Source: JAGGZI01 sp964399605
Lineage (GTDB): Archaea; Aenigmatarchaeota; Aenigmatarchaeia; PWEA01; JAGHBM01
NCBI GenBank assembly: GCA_964399605.1
Contig: CAYNRH010000016.1
Location: 1 to 17,840 of the forward strand
Direction of reading: 5' to 3'
DNA length: 17,840 nucleotides
Shown here: positions 13,614 to 17,840 of the stretch, piece by piece
Layout of the letters: each line of letters opens with the position of its first letter
How positions within the stretch are numbered: the stretch's first letter is position 1
The notes under the pieces: generated by a model
The model's database searches: none
What the model was told of the DNA's origin: nothing
The model's input: only the letters and a program-made list of their open reading frames with translations
Made by a program: the position numbers and the translations under genes

Positions 13614-14705
13614 ATATTTAAATTCTGTTAATTTTTGCTTTATGCTATCAATATCACTCTCCAAACTTCTTAACTTCATAAAAATCTCTTCATGAACCTC
13701 ATCTGGAGACGTGCCCGATTTTTCCTTTTTTAAATAGTTTTGAACTATAACATCTATCTCATTAAGACGGTCCTCCATGTTTTTTAATTTATCAAAGTTA
13801 AATTCAAAAGATTCTATTTTAGGCATATCCTTTATCAGAATTTTTCTTGCTTCCTTTAGTTTTTCATCCATATCATTAATTTTCCTCTCCAAAGAATCAA
13901 TGTCTCCCTCATACTTTATTGGCTCTTCCCCAGACTGGGCAATGTTATCCACTTTTAGAGAAAGAGAATTTATTTTCTCTTCCTGTTCTTTAAGAGACTC
14001 CATAAGAAAATCCATCTGTTTTTTAATTTCCGGTGAAACACCAACAGACTGCTGAGGAATGCCACTTATTTTTTCCTCCATTTTTTCAATAACATCATGC
14101 TGGCTCTTAACAACATCTCTTATATTGTTTATTTTTTCCTCCAACGAAGAGGAATCATTTTTCTCGAAACTATGAATCTCTGCCTCGAGGGAATCTATTT
14201 TTTGGTTTATTTCACTTATTTTATCATCCTTACTGACATTTTCAATCTCCTTAATCTTAGAATTTATATCATTTATTTTTTGATCAATTAAGTTAATTTT
14301 GTTTTCATCCATACGCAGAGAATTTAAAGTTCCTTTAATTTCCTGAATCTGGGAATTTATTTCACTCCACCTTTGGTTAAACTTAACCGTCATATCCTCC
14401 TGAACCTTTAGAACCTCTTTTACCTGCTCATTGCTTACACCACTAGGCTCTTGCATATTTTTAATTTTGACTTCCAACTGCTTCAGCCTGTTTTGCATAT
14501 TGGACAGCGAACTCTCAAACATCTCATCAAATTTTTTCATTAAGAAATCTTCAACATCTTTTTCAATTTTTGCTTCGTGTCTAACCAACCTCTGTTCAAC
14601 ATCAATGTCAATCCTTTTTTCTATATCTTCCATAATATCATTCTTAAGCTCTTTTATTGAACTCTTTACTGAATCCTTAACAACTTCACTGATTTCGCCA
14701 GTCAT
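13590..14705 (-). CDS. Long coiled-coil protein, 371 aa
   Basis: Nearly the whole length is Glu/Lys/Ile-rich with heptad spacing of Ile/Leu. Short breaks (QEPSGVSNEQ near 85-95, GIPQQSVGVSPE near 214-225, QSGEEPIKYEGD near 257-268) divide it into four or so helical segments. It has no ATPase (Walker) motif, so it is not an SMC or Rad50, and no membrane segment. It ends with a distinct TEFKYLRPTVLE. ATG 14705 is preferred over GTG 14717: AAGGTGA lies 7 nt upstream and includes the GTG. It follows another coiled-coil gene and sits behind a SpoIIM-like membrane protein. A filament, scaffold or archaellum-accessory role is imaginable, but nothing in the sequence fixes it. Confidence 0.8.
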   Translation of the reverse strand: MTGEISEVVKDSVKSSIKELKNDIMEDIEKRIDIDVEQRLVRHEAKIEKDVEDFLMKKFDEMFESSLSNMQNRLKQLEVKIKNMQEPSGVSNEQVKEVLKVQEDMTVKFNQRWSEINSQIQEIKGTLNSLRMDENKINLIDQKINDINSKIKEIENVSKDDKISEINQKIDSLEAEIHSFEKNDSSSLEEKINNIRDVVKSQHDVIEKMEEKISGIPQQSVGVSPEIKKQMDFLMESLKEQEEKINSLSLKVDNIAQSGEEPIKYEGDIDSLERKINDMDEKLKEARKILIKDMPKIESFEFNFDKLKNMEDRLNEIDVIVQNYLKKEKSGTSPDEVHEEIFMKLRSLESDIDSIKQKLTEFKYLRPTVLE

Positions 14706-14718
14706 GTTATCATTCACC

Positions 14719-15147
14719 TTATATTTTTTGAATCATTTCCTTTATTCTTTCTATCTTCTTTTTTATTTCGTTATCTTCTTTGGGCTGCCTGTTTTTTAAA
14801 AATGTTTTTGGTGGCGACCATACCATCTTTGGACTCTCATCTGTATGCTTTTTAGATTCAAGCTCCGGCTTAGCTGGAGGCGGAAGATTTTCACTTTTTT
14901 CATCCTTTACAACTGGTTTGATTGTTTTTACGAAAGTATCTTTCTTTTCTTCATTTTTAGAGGAAAAGGCGGATTCTGGTTTAGTTGGAATTTCCTCATT
15001 CCTAAACTTCTTTCTCTCAGAATAAATCTCGTTGAGCTTTGACATAATCTCCGTTATTTTTAGCTTATTGTCCAAGTGAAGATTCTCAAGCTCTTCAAGT
15101 TTAGCTTCTATCTCCTCTAATCTTTTCTCTAAATCTTCCTGAAGCAT
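14719..15147 (-). CDS. Coiled-coil protein with Pro/Lys-rich linker, 142 aa
   Basis: Three parts are visible. An N-terminal coiled coil runs over about 1-50 (MLQEDLEKRLEEIEAKLEELEN). A low-complexity linker rich in Pro, Lys, Glu and Ser runs over about 51-105 (IPTKPESAFSS, ENLPPPAKPELESKK). A short motif PKMVWSPPKTFLKNRQ precedes a C-terminal amphipathic helix EIKKKIERIKEMIQKI. The layout suggests a flexible tether between a self-associating helix and a partner-binding end. ATG 15147 is preceded by GTGG and T-rich sequence. It is followed after 13 bases by the long coiled-coil gene, so the pair is co-transcribed and may form mixed coils. No family is recognised. Confidence 0.78.
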   Translation of the reverse strand: MLQEDLEKRLEEIEAKLEELENLHLDNKLKITEIMSKLNEIYSERKKFRNEEIPTKPESAFSSKNEEKKDTFVKTIKPVVKDEKSENLPPPAKPELESKKHTDESPKMVWSPPKTFLKNRQPKEDNEIKKKIERIKEMIQKI

Positions 15148-15185
15148 AAAACCACTATTTATTTTTTAATTTTGGAATATAAAAA

Positions 15186-15968
15186 TTATAGAACTTCTAT
15201 TATTCCAGCAATTATCAAAAATCCCATACCAATGAAGAGAAGTATCACTGAATCCTTCAAAGCCCTGAAAACTGCTTCTTTCTTGTATGGAGTCTTCCTT
15301 ATGTAATAGTAATCAAACTGGTATGAAAGCAGTGCACCACTGATGCCAGCAAGAATGTATGCTGCTATCTCCAAAATTCCATGGGGAAGATAAGAAAGCG
15401 CAAGCATATGCATTTGGTATATGTTTTTAGATGTTCTTGCAAGGAAAACACCCAACACTGATGCATTCCAAACAAGTATGAAAATCATTCCTGCAGAGAA
15501 CAAAAATGAAATAATAAAAGTTAAAGCAAACACCCACATATTGTTGGATATTATCATATTGAATAATCCACCAATCACTATATTTCCAGAAACTGTGCTT
15601 CTTATACCAGATATGACATTTTCCTGTATCTCGAAAAAGTAAGAAGGCATAATATAAGCAGATATTATGAAGCCAAACATTACCCCAAGAAAAAATGAAA
15701 GATATATCGCCAGTTCATCCTCGTGCCTTTTCAAAAGTTTTTTTTCTGTCATTTTTTTCATCATCTCTTCACTCTCTTTTTTTCTTAAGTATGTTATCAT
15801 TGGATATGCCCCTACCAGAGAAACAAGAAATACTGAAACAAGCCCAGGCTGAGAAGGAAAAACCATCTCAGTTATGAAAGATGAGATTAATGTAAAAATT
15901 AATCCAAAGAAAAAGATATACAAAGGCTTATTCTCATACTCTTCCTTTATCCAAATACCTTCAAGCAT
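15186..15968 (-). CDS. SpoIIM/DUF95 family membrane protein
   Basis: 260 aa with about six hydrophobic segments: roughly 17-37, 42-60, 87-108, 145-178, 190-216 and 239-259. The family marks are present: ISNNMWVFALTF (140-151) with the conserved NN pair, LVWNASVLGVFLA (165-177) and YLPHGILEIAAYILAG (193-208). In spore-forming bacteria SpoIIM takes part in engulfment; the archaeal homologs have no established job. It is leaderless by the TATA evidence: AATATAAATAA at about 15993-16003, inside the end of the prefoldin gene, is 26-30 nt before ATG 15968. Coiled-coil genes follow in the same direction, so a membrane anchor for a cytoplasmic coiled-coil assembly is one reading. Confidence 0.88.
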   Translation of the reverse strand: MLEGIWIKEEYENKPLYIFFFGLIFTLISSFITEMVFPSQPGLVSVFLVSLVGAYPMITYLRKKESEEMMKKMTEKKLLKRHEDELAIYLSFFLGVMFGFIISAYIMPSYFFEIQENVISGIRSTVSGNIVIGGLFNMIISNNMWVFALTFIISFLFSAGMIFILVWNASVLGVFLARTSKNIYQMHMLALSYLPHGILEIAAYILAGISGALLSYQFDYYYIRKTPYKKEAVFRALKDSVILLFIGMGFLIIAGIIEVL

Positions 15969-15996
15969 AATTATCTTTTTGAATAGGTTATTTATA

Positions 15997-16398
15997 TTAT
16001 TCCCTGTTCAGAATCATTTCCAGTTCGGGCTCTATTTTTGATATTTCTTTCTTTATTTTAGCCAATTTTTCGTTGGATTCTCTCATCGCACTTTCAAACT
16101 TTCTTATCTTTGCATCCAATATTATCTTAGCATCTTCTATCGGTTTTTTTACAAGAACGCCAGCACCTATATCAACGAGAACATGCCTTCCATCAGCCAA
16201 ATTTGTAAAAGAAAAAACTCCACCACCAAGTGAGGAAAGCATTTCCTTAGAATTTCTAATTTCCTTCATTGTCTCCTCTGCTGTCCTAACTTCTAAAATT
16301 GCCTTCAATATATCTTCAACATGCTTTTCCAAAACTTCTTCTTCGCTTTTCAAGACCTGATAAAGATATAATTTTTGTTGAATGTCGTCCTCTTCCAA
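15997..16398 (-). CDS. pfdA: Prefoldin subunit alpha
   Basis: Part of the hexameric (alpha2 beta4) jellyfish-shaped chaperone that passes unfolded proteins to the thermosome. At 133 aa it is of usual length. Two long coiled-coil helices (about 4-50 and 95-130) flank the beta-hairpin core, GGGVFSFTNLADGRHVLVDIGAGVLVKK (about 57-84, shown in pieces), which is the alpha-type double hairpin. The start is TTG 16398, giving MEEDDIQQ. GGGTGAT lies 4 nt upstream and contains the aIF6 stop codon, so translation is coupled. The aIF6 to prefoldin alpha order is kept in many archaea, although the usual LX gene between them is missing here. Confidence 0.93.
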   Translation of the reverse strand: MEEDDIQQKLYLYQVLKSEEEVLEKHVEDILKAILEVRTAEETMKEIRNSKEMLSSLGGGVFSFTNLADGRHVLVDIGAGVLVKKPIEDAKIILDAKIRKFESAMRESNEKLAKIKKEISKIEPELEMILNRE

Positions 16399-16402
16399 AA
16401 AA

Positions 16403-17071
16403 TCACCCTAAAAAACCAAGCGCTTCATCTATTCTCTGTAACTCTGGGCCAGTTGTTTCTTCTGATACCAGAAAACCTCTGCTGTTAGCTATGACCCCTG
16501 CACCAACAAAGGGCGAGCCAAAGCTAACGGTTCCAATATCTCCCTTAACTTTCAGCACTTGCTCTATTTTTTTCAGCTCTTCTTCTGTACAGTTCCTGTG
16601 AACCAACAGCCCCTTATTTGTTGCAACCGAGGAAGACCCCACAATACTCAGGCCAGCCACGCTTGATATTTCAACAGGAACACCAAAACAGTCCTCCAGG
16701 CCTTTTTTTATACCCTTTAATTCCTCGGGAATTATACACCCATTGTCATTGAGAAGTATAAGATTTCCAAAGGCAGTCTGTTTTGTCTTTGGCACAAAAA
16801 CATTAATGCCAAGCTCCTTAAATGCTTTCATTTCTTTTTCCCTTGCAATCCTTGGAAGAACCACACCGTTCTTGTTGGCAGCCGAAAATATGCCCACCAG
16901 CTCAGAACCAGCCACGCTTGCCCTTACAACATCTGTCCCAAGAATTTTCCTGATTTTTTCCTCATCCTTTTTCATTATATTGCCGACTACACAAAAATCA
17001 TCTGTGGCTACTGCAAACAGTCCTATGTTTGGGTCACCATTGAAATTCAACTGCGCAATATGCTCTGACAT
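16403..17071 (-). CDS. eif6: Translation initiation factor 6 (aIF6)
   Basis: Binds the large ribosomal subunit and blocks premature joining of subunits. It is 222 aa with the five-fold pentein repeat visible: NPNIG-type starts such as DPNIGLFAVATDDF (13-26), ASVAGSELVGIFSAANKNGVVLP, TAFGNLILLNDNGCIIP, SSVAGLSIVGSSSVATNKG and VSFGSPFVGAGVIANSRGFLV. Three in-frame ATGs lie close together (17080, 17077, 17071). The last is preferred: the TATA box TATAAAAG (17100-17093) is 26 nt before it, fitting a leaderless transcript, and homologs begin near this Met. The N-terminus could be up to three residues longer. Confidence 0.96.
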   Translation of the reverse strand: MSEHIAQLNFNGDPNIGLFAVATDDFCVVGNIMKKDEEKIRKILGTDVVRASVAGSELVGIFSAANKNGVVLPRIAREKEMKAFKELGINVFVPKTKQTAFGNLILLNDNGCIIPEELKGIKKGLEDCFGVPVEISSVAGLSIVGSSSVATNKGLLVHRNCTEEELKKIEQVLKVKGDIGTVSFGSPFVGAGVIANSRGFLVSEETTGPELQRIDEALGFLG

Positions 17072-17092
17072 AAACATCATTTTATTATGTTT

Positions 17093-17100
17093 CTTTTATA
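17093..17100 (-). promoter_or_regulatory. TATA box of aIF6-prefoldin operon
   Basis: TATAAAAG on the minus strand, centred near 17097, predicts initiation at about 17071, which is the chosen aIF6 start codon. It lies just past the stop of the upstream gene. Confidence 0.5.
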
Positions 17101-17110
17101 TCTTTTGTCT

Positions 17111-17380
17111 TTAGACTTTAATTATATTCTGGATTGTCTCCATATTCTTTAGCCTGTCCTGTGCAGGAACCGCGCTCCTATAAAGCTTATAGAAAACGTC
17201 CCTGAGCCAATTAACCCACTCCTTATCATAAATCTCATAAAATATGTAGGTTTTTTTGCTCAGCTCCTCCTTCTCGTAATCCTTCGGGTCCTTGATCTCT
17301 TTTAACTGAACAAATTTGTTATCCACAATAAAACCCCTCAAAGTATCATCGGAGTTTAATATCCTATAAGGGCGTGTCAC
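17111..17380 (-). CDS. Hypothetical protein, 89 aa
   Basis: Not recognised. GTG 17380 follows the stop of the pilin-like gene by one base, so the two are co-transcribed and probably coupled. No good Shine-Dalgarno is present, and an in-frame TTG at 17341 is an alternative start. The N-terminal half is beta-rich (YRILNSDDTLRGFIVDNKFVQL, about 5-26). The C-terminal half is helical with many aromatics (YIFYEIYDKEWVNWLRDVFYKLY). No membrane segment, no Cys. It does not match L31e, L39e or LX, the ribosomal proteins often found beside aIF6. Confidence 0.65.
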   Translation of the reverse strand: MTRPYRILNSDDTLRGFIVDNKFVQLKEIKDPKDYEKEELSKKTYIFYEIYDKEWVNWLRDVFYKLYRSAVPAQDRLKNMETIQNIIKV

Positions 17381-17381
17381 T

Positions 17382-17696
17382 TTATATTGATGCAGTTGTT
17401 TCTTTGCCTTCCTGTCCCTCCGACAAATACTGCAATGCTACGCCAAGAGCAACTACTATTACTACTACTATTATGACCAAAATGTTATGACCAAAATCAT
17501 TAACGTCATAAATAATAGATGTCTTGGTTGTCAAACTCTGATATATGCTATAGAAATCACTTGTTGGGTCTACTGAGAAAATGCTACTGACCTGGCTTAT
17601 CATATATAGCCCTATAAATGAGGCCACTACTGCAACAACTAACCCAAGTGCCAAACCACTCAATTTTCCCCTTTTATTTTTTAGGAAGTTCTTCAT
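17382..17696 (-). CDS. Small membrane protein with class III-like signal (pilin-like)
   Basis: 104 aa. The N-terminus MKNFLKNKRG is strongly basic and ends in Arg-Gly. It is followed by a hydrophobic helix KLSGLALGLVVAVVASFIGL, as in type IV pilin-like proteins cut after the Gly by prepilin peptidase. A polar loop (about 40-68, SVDPTSDFYSIYQSLTTK) precedes a second hydrophobic helix HNILVIIVVVIVVALGVALQ (70-89), unusual for a pilin. ATG 17696 is chosen because TTTATAAATATAAG (about 17714-17727) lies 26 nt upstream and no SD exists. An in-frame ATG at 17744 would begin upstream of that TATA box and is rejected. It is a possible substrate of the 10213 peptidase, or a minor pilin or anchor. Confidence 0.7.
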   Translation of the reverse strand: MKNFLKNKRGKLSGLALGLVVAVVASFIGLYMISQVSSIFSVDPTSDFYSIYQSLTTKTSIIYDVNDFGHNILVIIVVVIVVALGVALQYLSEGQEGKETTASI

Positions 17697-17713
17697 GATT
17701 ATTAAGTGGTGAA

Positions 17714-17727
17714 ACTTATATTTATAA
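17714..17727 (-). promoter_or_regulatory. TATA box of the pilin-like gene
   Basis: TTTATAAATATAAG on the minus strand is a strong TATA match. It predicts initiation within a base or two of ATG 17696. Confidence 0.55.
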
Positions 17728-17733
17728 ATTAAT

Positions 17734-17838
17734 TCATTTTTCACTGTTTTCTGATTCTTTCTTCTTTCTTTGCATTCTTTCCTTGGCTATTACATATCCT
17801 ACATAAAAAGCAAGAATACTGAACACTAACCTCAATAT
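17734..17838 (-). CDS. C-terminus of a membrane protein (partial, 5' end outside window)
   Basis: An open frame enters from the right edge and ends at TGA 17736-17734. The 34 visible residues form a hydrophobic helix (LRLVFSILAFYVGYVIAKE) followed by a Lys/Glu-rich cytoplasmic tail (MQRKKKESENSEK). This is the usual end of a small membrane protein anchored with a basic tail. It runs in the same direction as the pilin-like gene. Too little is visible to name it. Confidence 0.5.
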   Translation of the reverse strand: MLRLVFSILAFYVGYVIAKERMQRKKKESENSEK

Positions 17839-17840
17839 TC

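Noticed and set aside
14097..14291. Hydrophobic open frame on the plus strand opposite the long coiled-coil gene
   Set aside because: Antisense of Lys/Glu/Ile-rich coiled-coil codons naturally reads as Phe/Leu/Ile-rich sequence; no SD or promoter of its own.
13590..14705. SMC, Rad50 or archaellum FlaC/D/E identity for the coiled-coil protein
   Set aside because: No Walker motifs or hinge, no recognisable FlaD/E C-terminal domain, and no other archaellum genes beside it.
17697..17744. 16-residue extension of the pilin-like protein from ATG 17744
   Set aside because: It reads through the TATA box and would hide the basic Arg-Gly leader.
1..17840. tRNA, rRNA, CRISPR array, insertion sequence or attachment site
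   Set aside because: Intergenic gaps are short and A+T rich; no cloverleaf, regular direct repeats, transposase or terminal inverted repeats were seen by eye.

Overview
The window is archaeal chromosome. It carries SRP54, archaeal Pus10, ribosomal protein L21e, RNA polymerase subunit F (Rpb4), DUF655, aIF6, prefoldin alpha, two proteins of the geranylgeranylglyceryl phosphate synthase family (archaeal sn-glycerol-1-phosphate lipids) and an archaeal type IV prepilin peptidase. DNA is A+T rich and genes are tightly packed, often in short operons. Starts are of two kinds. One kind has a strong GGTGAT-type Shine-Dalgarno 3-7 nt before ATG, GTG or TTG. The other has a TATA box about 26 nt before the start codon and no SD (leaderless). 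Gene content and style suggest a euryarchaeal or DPANN-type lineage (for example Aenigmarchaeota- or Altiarchaeota-like); the exact lineage is a guess.

Layout. 1-482 (-): 5' part of a DUF429 RNase H-fold protein. 577-1572 (+): unrecognised 331-aa protein. 1769-3085 (+): SRP54, followed by a small unknown protein. 3470-4684 (-): cation/proton antiporter, divergent from a small unknown protein at 4774. 5120-5875 (-): HD-type protein with an upstream small Cys-rich ORF. 5986-6159 (+): a second, divergent small Cys-rich ORF. 6193-7446 (+): Pus10. 7459-7713 (-): zinc-ribbon protein. 7786-8975 (+): L21e, RpoF and DUF655 operon. 8972-9208 (-): DUF131 membrane protein. 9321-9377 (+): candidate acidic 18-residue microprotein. 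9410-10147 (-): cis-prenyltransferase, divergent through one symmetrical TATA element from a 10213-13613 (+) operon of prepilin peptidase, NAD-dependent epimerase and two tandem GGGPS-family genes. 13590-15147 (-): two coiled-coil proteins. 15186-15968 (-): SpoIIM-like membrane protein. 15997-17071 (-): prefoldin alpha and aIF6. 17111-17696 (-): unknown protein and a pilin-like membrane protein. 17734-end (-): C-terminus of another membrane protein.

How the genes fit together. One theme is protein synthesis and targeting: SRP54, L21e, RpoF, aIF6, Pus10 and prefoldin. A second is the envelope: cis-prenyltransferase (polyprenyl carrier), GGGPS pair (ether lipid), epimerase (possibly sugar or isoprenoid modification), prepilin peptidase with a candidate substrate, antiporter, SpoIIM-like protein and DUF131. 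The most unusual item is the GGGPS pair. The two copies have lost different, roughly complementary active-site motifs, so subfunctionalisation, new substrates or an obligate hetero-oligomer are possible. No rRNA, tRNA, CRISPR array or insertion sequence was seen. No stretch over 300 bases lacks a gene; the longest gaps are about 200 bases (1573-1768 and 9209-9409).
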